DNA of 12,588 bases from Bacteroidales bacterium UBA2764 (GTDB taxonomy: Bacteria > Bacteroidota > Bacteroidia > Bacteroidales > Paludibacteraceae): NCBI GenBank assembly GCA_002352705.1, contig DEIW01000201.1, positions 431 to 13,018 of the forward strand. The letters run 5' to 3'. Below are positions 1 through 6,259 of the stretch, piece after piece. Numbering within the stretch: the first letter of the stretch is position 1; each line of letters opens with the position of its first letter. The notes under the pieces were generated by a model. That model was not told the DNA's origin. It was given only the letters and a program-made list of their open reading frames with translations, and ran no database searches. The position numbers and the translations under genes were made by a program.

Positions 1-536
1 GTAGGACAGACCGCATGCCGCACTTTCGGTCGGAGTTCACGCAAAGTGGCGTAATCCAGATGGTCCCAGTGCTCGTGAGTGATGACCAGCAGGTCGATAT
101 CCGGCATGTCTTCCGGCGTGTAGAGGTCCGTGCCCGGGAAAGGTTTCATCATCAGCGAGGCAGGGAACTCCATCTTCAGCAGCGGGTCCACCAGAACGGT
201 CCTGCCGCCTATAGTGAAGAGATACGAGGAATGACCGAACCATATGAAGAGAGGCCGTGTCTTGTCTATCTGTTTCAAGTCCGTATAGACCGTTTCTAAC
301 GGCTTCTTGGGGATACGTTCGGCGGTCCTGTCCGTCAGGAATTTCCATATCGCCGAGACCCCCGACGAACGCTCGCCGGTGAACTGAGGGGTAGGGAGCT
401 CGTTCTCAAAATGCCGCCCCGTATGACCGAAAGGATGGGGACCGAAAGCAGGGTGACGGAGCAGCCCGAAGACGGCTGCAACCAGCCCGAGCAGGATACC
501 CGATATAATCACTATGGTTGTCATGCGCTTAGTCAT
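1..536 (-). CDS. Metallo-beta-lactamase-fold hydrolase, NAPE-PLD/UlaG-like (3' end cut by window edge)
   Basis: Reading from 536 down gives an open frame of about 178 residues that runs off the window. It opens with a short basic stretch and a hydrophobic segment (roughly residues 7-25, IVIISGILLGLVAAVFGLL), so the protein is probably membrane-anchored or exported. It then shows the metallo-beta-lactamase pattern: FGHSSYLF, a VDPLL strand end, KPFPGTDLYTPEDMPDIDLLV, and the metal-binding motif THEHWDHLDY (HxHxDH). KPFPGT and the HEHWDHLDY spacing fit the NAPE-phospholipase D/UlaG branch; the substrate cannot be told. The start is ambiguous: ATG at 536 overlaps the stop of the upstream HAD gene by 8 nt, and an in-frame ATG at 524 follows four codons later. 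I prefer 536 because it supplies Lys-Arg before the hydrophobic segment. The overlap indicates translational coupling and one operon. Remaining metal ligands lie outside the window. Confidence 0.85.
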   Translation of the reverse strand, partial: MTKRMTTIVIISGILLGLVAAVFGLLRHPAFGPHPFGHTGRHFENELPTPQFTGERSSGVSAIWKFLTDRTAERIPKKPLETVYTDLKQIDKTRPLFIWFGHSSYLFTIGGRTVLVDPLLKMEFPASLMMKPFPGTDLYTPEDMPDIDLLVITHEHWDHLDYATLRELRPKVRHAVCP

Positions 537-1215
537 TGCGGAGGGCGGATAAAATCTCTTCCGGTCTGTCGATAATGGAACTAACCCCTGCCTCTACCAG
601 TTGTTCACGCGGCACATATCCCCATGAACAGGCGATAAAAGGTACGCCGGCGTTACGGGCGGTGTCCCTGTCCACCAGACTGTCACCGATATACAGTACC
701 CCGCCTGTGTCTTTGAGCGGCTCTGCCGCGGTCTTCTGACTTTGAGCGCAGTGGCCTCCCGACCCCAATATGTCATACACAATTTGCGGGTCCGGTTTCC
801 GCTCTATGCCTTCCCGTTCGCCTAACACGACATCAAAAATCCCGGGGAAGAAATGCGACACGATTTTCTCCGTCGCCTCTTGGTATTTGTTGCTGGCTAC
901 TCCCAAACGGACGCCTTGTTTCTTCAGTACTTCCAGTACCGCAGGAATACCTTCATACGGACGGGTATAATCACAATTATGGGTGTTGTAGTAGGGAACG
1001 AAAAATGCCCGTAACCGCATGATGGTCTCCTCGCTCCGGTCGTTCTCCGGCAGCGCCCTGCGGATCAGATTATTGATACCGTTGCCTACCATCCGCGGGT
1101 ACGCTTCAATAGGGTGGGTTGCATAGCCGCAATGCTCCAACGCATAGTTACAGGCATGCCCCAAATCATCTATCGTGTTAAGCAACGTGCCGTCCAAATC
1201 AAAAATTATCGTCAT
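529..1215 (-). CDS. HAD-superfamily phosphatase, phosphoglycolate phosphatase-like
   Basis: A 228-residue cytoplasmic HAD hydrolase with all four motifs: motif I DLDGTLLNT (nucleophile Asp6, acid/base Asp8), motif II VASNK (Ser108), motif III Lys140 in ERKPDP, and motif IV GDSLVDRDTA (Asp178, Asp182). The helical cap at about residues 15-85 and the overall length match Gph/PGP-type enzymes, which remove phosphate from 2-phosphoglycolate or similar small substrates; the substrate is inferred, not proven. It starts 5 nt after the stop of the GldG/GldB-like gene and overlaps the next gene, so it belongs to one operon. Oddity: between motif III and motif IV (about residues 152-170, GSGGHCAQSQKTAAEPLKD) there are roughly ten more residues than usual. 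That stretch is encoded by a short repeat (plus strand 711-754) that recurs in the spacer at 2373-2388. Confidence 0.9.
   Translation of the reverse strand: MTIIFDLDGTLLNTIDDLGHACNYALEHCGYATHPIEAYPRMVGNGINNLIRRALPENDRSEETIMRLRAFFVPYYNTHNCDYTRPYEGIPAVLEVLKKQGVRLGVASNKYQEATEKIVSHFFPGIFDVVLGEREGIERKPDPQIVYDILGSGGHCAQSQKTAAEPLKDTGGVLYIGDSLVDRDTARNAGVPFIACSWGYVPREQLVEAGVSSIIDRPEEILSALRND
711..754. repeat. CTTTGAGCG repeat pair inside the HAD gene
   Basis: CTTTGAGCGG at 711-720 and CTTTGAGCGCAG at 740-751 lie 29 nt apart. The second, extended as ACTTTGAGCGCAGTGG (739-754), matches 15 of 16 bases of ACTTTGAGCGCAGCGG at 2373-2388, in a spacer. Here the repeat is read in frame and encodes part of an apparent loop insertion in the phosphatase. 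Confidence 0.6.
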
Positions 1216-1220
1216 CGCCT

Positions 1221-2360
1221 CTATGGTTTGTAATAACTCTCCTCCAATATCTTCTGGGCATCACCTTCTGCCATCAGTTCCTGCAGACTGATACTCTCAT
1301 TATGCTCCATATAACTCTCCGCAATCCGCCATCCGAGCCATATACCTAACCGACCGGGTGCGTCTTGAGACACCTCTGAGGTGAAAGGTCCGTCATTCAG
1401 GTATCCCGTCAACACCAGACTCTCGGTCTTAAACAAATCCCTTTTATCCATCACCAGATGCCATATATCCCGCTCGTTATCGACACACCATTTCCATTGT
1501 TCTTTACTCCAACCCATCACTTCCCAAGGCTTCAGATCATCAAAGATCATAGCCGTCAGATACATGATCTTTCCGCGGTAGATCATCTGGTCCAACAGCC
1601 TGCTTTTCGTGCTGGTATAGGGTAGGGTTCTGAATAGATAGGCACTCACTACATCCACAGGAATACACTCTTTGCGCATCGTCCGTTTCTGATAATCATA
1701 CACCACGCGGTTATAGTACTCGTAGTCGCTTCCCAAATACATATCTGCTCCTATTCCAATCAGATCTTCCCCAAAATAGATAGGCGTCTGAAAGCCCGAT
1801 ACAAATAAATAGAAACTTGGTATCTCCGTCTCCGGATACAGGTAACTAACCCGTGCAAAAGCCTTGCTTAAAGCTGTTGCTATATCGTTTACCTCTGCAA
1901 AAAGCGCTTGTTCTCTCGCGTTCGTCTGCTTGAAACCATAGACCGTGTCATTCAGGAACTGCGGCAATTGCTGTACCAGATAGGCTGTATCTTCCGTCGG
2001 CTTACCTAAAATATCTTCTACCCACAACGGCATGAATTCCGGATATTCGTCGTACAATACCAAAATATCTGCCTTTGTACTTTGTACATTGTATTTTTGT
2101 ACATCGGCGAAAACATCCAGCTCCTCCAAGGTCTCTTCCGTCGCTTTCTTGAGCCGCTTGAAACCGGCATTGAGGTCGCCGCCTAACAGGAGCGTCACCT
2201 TGATCGGCGCGTCGGTCTGTTGGAGCAAAGCCTTGCTGGCTTCGCTGAGGCTATAGTGCTTGTCGTCCGTCAAGTCCCAACGAACTGGTCGCACTTGCAG
2301 AGTCCCGTATAAACACAGGAACAACCCGACGATAAATATGTACGGCGTGTACTTCCGCAT
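1221..2360 (-). CDS. Chimeric envelope protein: GldG-like N-terminus joined to a GldB-like domain
   Basis: A 379-residue protein with two parts. Residues 1-85 look like the start of GldG/ABC-type auxiliary proteins: a membrane segment at about 7-22, then WDLTDDKHYSLSEASKALL, DAPIKVTLLLGGDLNAGFKRL and KKATEETLEEL, which closely follow the conserved GldG opening. From about residue 98 onward the protein follows GldB: YPEFMPLWVEDILG, FVSGFQTPI, IGIGADMYLGSDYEYY, LLDQMIYRGKIMYL, NDGPFTSE, APGRLGIWLGWRI and LMAEGDAQKILEESYYKP, ending where GldB ends. GldB is normally a lipoprotein linked to gliding/type IX secretion in Bacteroidetes; here the usual lipoprotein signal is replaced by a GldG-type membrane anchor. 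The rest of GldG (usually over 400 more residues) is missing. The junction falls on a 7-nt-period repeat (2074-2104). It sits 29 nt after the isomerase gene and 5 nt before the HAD gene. Family calls rest on remembered motifs. Confidence 0.8.
   Translation of the reverse strand: MRKYTPYIFIVGLFLCLYGTLQVRPVRWDLTDDKHYSLSEASKALLQQTDAPIKVTLLLGGDLNAGFKRLKKATEETLEELDVFADVQKYNVQSTKADILVLYDEYPEFMPLWVEDILGKPTEDTAYLVQQLPQFLNDTVYGFKQTNAREQALFAEVNDIATALSKAFARVSYLYPETEIPSFYLFVSGFQTPIYFGEDLIGIGADMYLGSDYEYYNRVVYDYQKRTMRKECIPVDVVSAYLFRTLPYTSTKSRLLDQMIYRGKIMYLTAMIFDDLKPWEVMGWSKEQWKWCVDNERDIWHLVMDKRDLFKTESLVLTGYLNDGPFTSEVSQDAPGRLGIWLGWRIAESYMEHNESISLQELMAEGDAQKILEESYYKP
2074..2104 (-). repeat. 7-nt-period TACAA repeat at the GldG/GldB junction
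   Basis: On the minus strand TACAA occurs four times with spacings of 8, 7 and 7 nt. The units encode about residues 86-96 (DVQKYNVQSTK), exactly between the GldG-like and GldB-like parts. The CAA spacing resembles that of the repeat inside nrnA (9784-9819). Confidence 0.65.
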
Positions 2361-2372
2361 GGAAATCTTTCT

Positions 2373-2388
2373 ACTTTGAGCGCAGCGG
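2373..2388. repeat. Spacer copy of the CTTTGAGCGCAG repeat
   Basis: ACTTTGAGCGCAGCGG lies in the 29-nt spacer between the isomerase gene and the GldG/GldB-like gene. It differs by one base from 739-754 in the HAD gene. Confidence 0.55.
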
Positions 2389-2389
2389 T

Positions 2390-4144
2390 CTATTTCTTAA
2401 TCCTGTTCCACACCTCTTGGTTGATAACTACCGGATATTTGGCGCGCAGTTTCTTTACCCACTCGGCTTCCAACCAATCCTGATAGTCGGTTACGACAGC
2501 GCTCTTCTCGTCAGTCCATGCCTCAGGAGCTTTCATTTTCTTTCCGTAGCATTGTACTACCGGCAATTCCTCTTTCGGCGTAAATTCTGCTTTCTTGTTC
2601 TTGAAACCGAATTTGTCTACAGCGGCATTCTTGCCCTGCTCCCATAATCCGTGTTGAACTTTGACATAAGTCGTGCTGTCGCAGTTGATGCGGCGTTTGA
2701 TATAGTTCTGGATGGAATCCGGATTGGCACTTTGGATGATAGCTTTCGCTGCCTTGGCGGTCTTCTTGTCTTTGGCTTGAACCAGATAGCCTTTCCAACG
2801 TGGAGCATCCCAGGTGTATTTGGCTTTGTTTGCTGCGAAATAAGTCTCCAGACCTGCTGTATCTTTGGCGGCTCTGTCCCATACTTCGCGCAGGGAAACT
2901 TCGAATAACAGAATACCGTCATGATATTCCTGTACCAGATTTTTCAACTCTGGATATTTCTCCTCCAGATGAGCATCAGCGTAGGCTTTTACTTCGGCGT
3001 CACTCATGCTGTCCGGCAGATGATATTCAGCGCGGGTCTTGCGTGCAAAACTCTTTTCCGCCTCTTGTGCGCGCTCATCACGCATTACCTGACGCTGGAT
3101 CTGGGAACGCATGGAATCCAAAGGCAGGATACCGCGTTCGCCTTCCTTGTAAATGATATGCCATCCGTAGTTCGTGCGGATAGGGGCGCTGATCTCGCCT
3201 TCCTTCAGACCGAATGCGGCTTCTTCAAAAGGCTTTACCATCATTCCCTTGCCGAACCATCCTAACTCGCCGCCGCGTGCACTGCTGCCGCGATCCTCGG
3301 ATTCGGCTTTTGCTACCTCGGCGAAATTCTCCGGAGTCAGAATCTTGGCTATGCTGTCAATCTGGGCTTTCTTGATGTCATTCAAACTGTCAGCCGGAAC
3401 CATCTTCATGATATGGCTTGCTTTTACTTCTTGGTGCTCACGCTCTTCTTCTACCAGCACGATATGGAATCCGTATTGGGTGCGAAATGGCTTGCTGATG
3501 CTGTCTACCGGAGTATTATAGACGGCTTCCTCCAACGGATAGACATAGCGGAAAGGAGTGATCCACCCTAACTCGCCGCCGGTCTCCTGTACATTCGGAT
3601 CGGTGCTCACCTCGCGCGCTACCATCGCAAACGGATCTTTCTTGTGTCTTTTGGCTTTGCTGCCGCGAGCTTTGACTAATTTGCCTACGGCTACGCGCAA
3701 ATAAGCGTTATTGATTTTCTCTAATGCGGCTGCCTCAGTTGCACTGTCTGCGTTTAACGGACATTGAACGGCGATGTGAGCAGCACGGCGGTCTTTCGAC
3801 AAATGACGCCAACTCATCTCTATCAGACTGTCCATGGCTGCCTCGTCTTGAAGATACTTCGGAGTCGCTTGGGCGCGATAACCCTTTAACTCGTTCTTGA
3901 AACTCTCTGTCGTGTCAATGCCTTGAGATTCGGCTTCAATCACTTTGAGCTTGAAATTGATGAACATTTCCAGGTACTCATCCATCGTTTTCGGATCCAA
4001 GGCACCTGCCTGATTGTTCTTCTCGTAGATGTACAAAAATTCTTCCGCACTCACCGGCTTGTTGTTAATCGTCATGAGCGGAGCTTGCGCCATCGCAGCG
4101 ATACTCATTGCTGCAAAAGCCATTAAAAAGAAACTTTTTTTCAT
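2390..4144 (-). CDS. Periplasmic peptidyl-prolyl cis-trans isomerase with two parvulin domains
   Basis: A 584-residue SurA/PpiC-like folding factor. The N-terminus (MKKSFFLMAFAAMSIAAMAQ) is a clear signal peptide, probably cleaved after AMA-Q. Residues about 22-115 form a SurA-like N-terminal helical region (DEYLEMFINFKLKVIEAESQGIDTT is typical). Two parvulin domains follow. Domain 1, about 120-232, carries AAHIAVQ, GGELGWITPFRYVYPLEEA and FRTQYGFHIVLVEE. Domain 2, about 238-335, carries VKASHIMKMV, GGELGWFGKGMMVKPFEEA and IRTNYGWHIIYKEG. Residues 340-584 form a C-terminal region without a motif I recognise. Such proteins assist outer-membrane protein folding. Domain 1 holds a Lys/Arg-rich stretch (about 153-170, GKLVKARGSKAKRHKKDP) that seems longer than in relatives. 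The gene is first in the run that continues to position 1, and a promoter-like site lies just upstream. Confidence 0.9.
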   Translation of the reverse strand: MKKSFFLMAFAAMSIAAMAQAPLMTINNKPVSAEEFLYIYEKNNQAGALDPKTMDEYLEMFINFKLKVIEAESQGIDTTESFKNELKGYRAQATPKYLQDEAAMDSLIEMSWRHLSKDRRAAHIAVQCPLNADSATEAAALEKINNAYLRVAVGKLVKARGSKAKRHKKDPFAMVAREVSTDPNVQETGGELGWITPFRYVYPLEEAVYNTPVDSISKPFRTQYGFHIVLVEEEREHQEVKASHIMKMVPADSLNDIKKAQIDSIAKILTPENFAEVAKAESEDRGSSARGGELGWFGKGMMVKPFEEAAFGLKEGEISAPIRTNYGWHIIYKEGERGILPLDSMRSQIQRQVMRDERAQEAEKSFARKTRAEYHLPDSMSDAEVKAYADAHLEEKYPELKNLVQEYHDGILLFEVSLREVWDRAAKDTAGLETYFAANKAKYTWDAPRWKGYLVQAKDKKTAKAAKAIIQSANPDSIQNYIKRRINCDSTTYVKVQHGLWEQGKNAAVDKFGFKNKKAEFTPKEELPVVQCYGKKMKAPEAWTDEKSAVVTDYQDWLEAEWVKKLRAKYPVVINQEVWNRIKK

Positions 4145-4187
4145 ACTGATTTTATGTTGTTTTTAAAGTTACACTACAAAAAGCGTG

Positions 4188-4219
4188 CAAAGTTACTGCT
4201 TTTTTTTGACATATGCAAG
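4188..4219 (-). promoter_or_regulatory. Bacteroidetes-type promoter for the parvulin isomerase operon
   Basis: The minus strand has TAACTTTG (4195-4188), a match to the -7 consensus TAnnTTTG. CTTG (4219-4216) lies upstream with a 20-nt spacer, close to the -33 TTTG element. This would give a leader of roughly 35-40 nt before the ATG at 4144. Predicted from sequence only. Confidence 0.6.
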
Positions 4220-4247
4220 GAAAATCGTAGATTTTTTTCAATTAGAG

Positions 4248-4261
4248 GGTTAGTGGTTAGT
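4248..4261. repeat. Two tandem GGTTAGT heptamers
   Basis: GGTTAGTGGTTAGT is read on the plus strand. It is another 7-nt-period repeat, like those found in frame inside nrnA and the GldG/GldB-like gene. Confidence 0.5.
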
Positions 4262-4437
4262 GTTTTTTAGAACATAAACATAGATAAACACTTTTGAAGG
4301 CTTTTTAAGCGTTGCTTCCTGTGTGTCTTCGTGCTTAAAACTCCTCGCAAGCAAGCACCCTCGCGCGAGCTATCCTTAGTAAGCGCCACAAAACTTTGTT
4401 TTATGGGTAGTTACGCGGATGCTCTCGCTCTCCCCAC

Positions 4438-4471
4438 AAAAATCGAATTTCTTAGTTGAAACACGATTTTT
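4438..4471. repeat. Perfect 8-bp inverted repeat, possible hairpin
   Basis: AAAAATCG (4438-4445) and CGATTTTT (4464-4471) are perfect inverse complements around an 18-nt loop. An outer pair CTCGC (4424-4428)/GCGAG (4473-4477) could extend the stem across an internal loop. It could be part of a structured RNA on either strand, or only a repeat; I cannot decide. Confidence 0.35.
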
Positions 4472-4591
4472 TGCGAGGACCCCAAGGAAAGTCCGCAACT
4501 CTAATGAGTAAAAGCCTTCCAAAGCGATAAACAGAAATAAAACTATGCAGATGGGACAATTACGGATCCGTACAGACTCTGGCATACATAT

Positions 4592-4696
4592 AAAATAAGG
4601 GGCTGAAGGTCTTTTTTGAAGGAAAATTACAGCAAAAAGTGTATATATACATAGTATATATACAGAAAGAGCGTAAAAAGGACAAAATAAGGGGCT
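4592..4696. repeat. 13-bp direct repeat AAAATAAGGGGCT, two copies
   Basis: Identical copies lie at 4592-4604 and 4684-4696. Between them is an A+T-rich stretch with two GTATATATAC palindromes (4641-4650 and 4654-4663, start to start 13 nt). This could be a protein-binding or regulatory region. Confidence 0.5.
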
Positions 4697-4697
4697 T

Positions 4698-4741
4698 ATC
4701 CTTCGGTAATCCTTCGGTAATCCTGTGGTAATCTTACGGTT
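4698..4741. repeat. Four tandem 11-bp units (ATCCTTCGGTA)
   Basis: The first two units are identical, the third differs at two bases and the fourth at three. The period is close to one helical turn, so bound proteins would line up on one face. It starts one base after the second 13-bp repeat and ends 51 nt before the small plus-strand reading frame. Confidence 0.65.
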
Positions 4742-4792
4742 TTATCATAAGAAGCTCACGGTTTGGACAGATAATAGGCATAGTAACATCCT

Positions 4793-5034
4793 ATGAAAAC
4801 CATATTTGCACTGTATTATGACGTACAGGATGCAAACGAGATGCGTTTGAGAATGGAAGTTAAAACTCTCATGAGGATATGTACTTTCTCTCTAACCTAC
4901 GCGCAAGAGAGGCGCAAGGTCTGCTGATTTGTGGACAAAGAAAAACCGCTTGGCGGAGATGCCAAACGGAATGGAAACGGGATATAATCCCTGACAATAA
5001 ACAAAGTCTATTTGACCATTTGGTCAATGATTGA
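4793..5034 (+). pseudogene. Small unidentified gene, probably broken by a -1 frameshift (about 80 aa if joined)
   Basis: An ATG at 4793 opens 27 residues of ordinary-looking protein (MKTIFALYYDVQDANEMR, then LRMEVKTLM). After that the frame turns improbable and stops at 4925-4927. Reading G4873 twice (-1 shift) continues as EDMYFLSNLRAREAQGLLI and onward to a TGA at 5032-5034, giving about 80 residues rich in charged and amphipathic stretches. I do not recognise the family. It is the only plus-strand candidate, converges on the DUF262-HNH gene, and its stop touches the repeat at 5034-5068. TTTG at 4762-4765 lies upstream but no good -7 box follows. It may be a pseudogene, a sequencing error, a recoded gene or chance. 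Confidence 0.35.
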
Positions 5035-5068
5035 GCGGGCAATGAGATAGCACTACTAATAGACAAAG
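5034..5068. repeat. Diverged 35-bp direct repeat, copy A (3' side of DUF262-HNH gene)
   Basis: It aligns without gaps to 6224-6258 at 28 of 35 positions. Shared blocks are AGCGGGCAAT at the start and CTACnAATAGACnAAG at the end. The palindrome present in copy B is decayed here. The pair brackets the DUF262-HNH gene. Confidence 0.65.
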
Positions 5069-5072
5069 GTCT

Positions 5073-6155
5073 TTATTTGCTGCTTTTGCGGCGGTTGCAA
5101 TCGCGGCAGAGCATTTGACAGTTGTCCGGGGTCGTGTGACCACCTTGCGACCAAGGCGTAATATGGTCGGCTTCCATCTGCTCTATCTCAAAATGCTTGC
5201 CGCAAATAGGACAGATACCCTTTTGTTTCTCGTACTGACGACGCTTGGTATTACCATCAAACGCACGGATCTGCAAGTGCCTTTCGTCCGCATCAAAGAC
5301 ATACCAATAAATGCCTTTCTGATTGCCGACATCGGAGTCTTGGATAAGCGCAGAAATGCGTTGCTCCATTTCCTCAATATTGATGTGTTCGGAGCCGTAT
5401 TTATTGTAAATGGCACCCCAGTCCACGCCTTTCATCACAGAGCGGTATTTGAATTTGGCTTGTACCCAATTGATGACTTGCTGGAAATAAAGCCAAAGAG
5501 CCGTAGCATCGGAGTCTTTGATGGCATGTTCCGCCATGTATTGCTCGATTTGTCCGCCGCTAATCCAGTCGAGTACGGTTTCCAAATAATCCTGCTGAAT
5601 AGGCGAGCCCGTGAGATATTTATTACCCATGAGGTACGCACCGCAATTCGATTTAGAGAAATAACGCTTCGCGTCACTCAGCCACGGCGAAGCATACACG
5701 GCGTTCAGCAGTTCCTGGTTCGTCAATTTCTTACCGGCGATGTTAATGGTCTTGAACCATTTTAGTTTCTCTTTATCCGAACCGGTACAACGATAGATGT
5801 AAAGTTCGTAATTGAGAATCTGGTCTTTTTCCTCTTTAGTGAGATTGTCAAAATAACGGAACAAGTGCGCAAAGTCGCCGTTCACGTACTGGCAGATGGA
5901 AACCGTGCGTTGCTGACCGTCGATAATCTCAAAAGTGCCATCATCGTTCACCGACCAATACATTACATTGAGCGGAAAATCCTGCGTAATGGTGTCTATT
6001 ACTGCGTCCCGCTCTTTGTCGTTATAAACGAACTCACGCTGAAATGGCGGACGCACGTCTAACTTACCACCATAGGCTTTTACGCCGGCTTCCTGATTGT
6101 CCACGTAGCCTTCTGTCAACTCGCGAACGGTAATTTTGTGTAATTCTATTTTCAT
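5073..6155 (-). CDS. DUF262 (ParB/Srx-like) protein with C-terminal HNH endonuclease domain
   Basis: A 360-residue protein. The N-terminal DUF262 part shows RPPFQREFVYNDKERDAVID (35-54), the signature IDGQQRTVSI (78-87, DGQQR loop) and FKTINIAGKKLTNQELLNA (134-152). The C-terminal part is a complete zinc-bound HNH nuclease: CPIC (315-318), EADHITPWSQGG (328-339, catalytic His331), N345, and CRDCN (350-354). DUF262 joined to an HNH-type nuclease is the build of GmrSD type IV restriction enzymes and of SspE (DUF262-DUF1524), where DUF262 handles nucleotides and gates cleavage. A DNA-cleaving role is therefore a sound inference, but the target is unknown. I chose ATG 6155 (MKIELHKI); the frame stays open to a TTG at 6200 inside a palindrome, which encodes nothing typical. 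It lies 104 nt after an M.EcoRI-family methyltransferase and probably shares its transcript. Confidence 0.88.
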   Translation of the reverse strand: MKIELHKITVRELTEGYVDNQEAGVKAYGGKLDVRPPFQREFVYNDKERDAVIDTITQDFPLNVMYWSVNDDGTFEIIDGQQRTVSICQYVNGDFAHLFRYFDNLTKEEKDQILNYELYIYRCTGSDKEKLKWFKTINIAGKKLTNQELLNAVYASPWLSDAKRYFSKSNCGAYLMGNKYLTGSPIQQDYLETVLDWISGGQIEQYMAEHAIKDSDATALWLYFQQVINWVQAKFKYRSVMKGVDWGAIYNKYGSEHINIEEMEQRISALIQDSDVGNQKGIYWYVFDADERHLQIRAFDGNTKRRQYEKQKGICPICGKHFEIEQMEADHITPWSQGGHTTPDNCQMLCRDCNRRKSSK

Positions 6156-6189
6156 GGGACTTTTTTGTTTTTCAAAATTATTGTTGGGC

Positions 6190-6206
6190 GGGCAATTCAA
6201 TTGCCC
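6190..6206. repeat. Perfect palindrome GGGCAATTCAATTGCCC
   Basis: A 17-bp perfect inverted repeat with a single central base, in the leader of the DUF262-HNH gene. A near copy lies at 6227-6243. It could form a small hairpin in the mRNA between the two cassette genes, or be a mobile palindromic unit. Confidence 0.7.
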
Positions 6207-6223
6207 TGAAAAAGAAGAAAGAT

Positions 6224-6258
6224 AGCGGGCAATACAATTGCCCTACAAATAGACGAAG
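6224..6258. repeat. Diverged 35-bp direct repeat, copy B, containing palindrome GGGCAATACAATTGCCC
   Basis: The partner of 5034-5068 (28/35 identical). The palindrome at 6227-6243 has 6-bp perfect arms (GGGCAA/TTGCCC). It ends next to the methyltransferase stop codon, so each cassette gene has a copy just past its 3' end. Confidence 0.65.
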
Positions 6259-6259
6259 A

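Larger units (their letters stand above)
4145..4792. other. Long gene-poor spacer rich in short repeats and hairpins
   Basis: I see no convincing protein gene here. The 210-nt minus-strand open frame at 4376-4585 has no recognisable motif and crosses the hairpin at 4438-4471. The spacer carries the isomerase promoter, two tandem GGTTAGT units, a 10-bp palindrome CTCGCGCGAG near 4359, a hairpin at 4438-4471, a 13-bp direct repeat, twin GTATATATAC palindromes and four 11-bp tandem units, listed separately. Confidence 0.6.

Noticed and set aside
37..348. Minus-strand open frame of 103 codons at the window start
   Set aside because: It is out of frame with the metallo-beta-lactamase-fold gene, which has the metal-binding motif in the true frame.
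4484..4500. AAGGAAAGTCCGC resembles the conserved GAGGAAAGUCC of RNase P RNA
   Set aside because: The surrounding bases do not give the other conserved RNase P blocks or pairings; treated as chance.
4376..4585. Minus-strand open frame of 69 codons in the spacer
   Set aside because: No motif, odd composition, and it crosses a hairpin-forming repeat; more likely a chance frame in non-coding DNA.
4698..4741. Tandem 11-bp units as a CRISPR array
   Set aside because: Units are contiguous with no spacers and far too short; no cas genes in the window.
6156..6200. Longer N-terminus for the DUF262-HNH protein from TTG 6200
   Set aside because: It would start inside a palindromic repeat with a rare start codon; ATG 6155 gives the natural beginning MKIELHKI.
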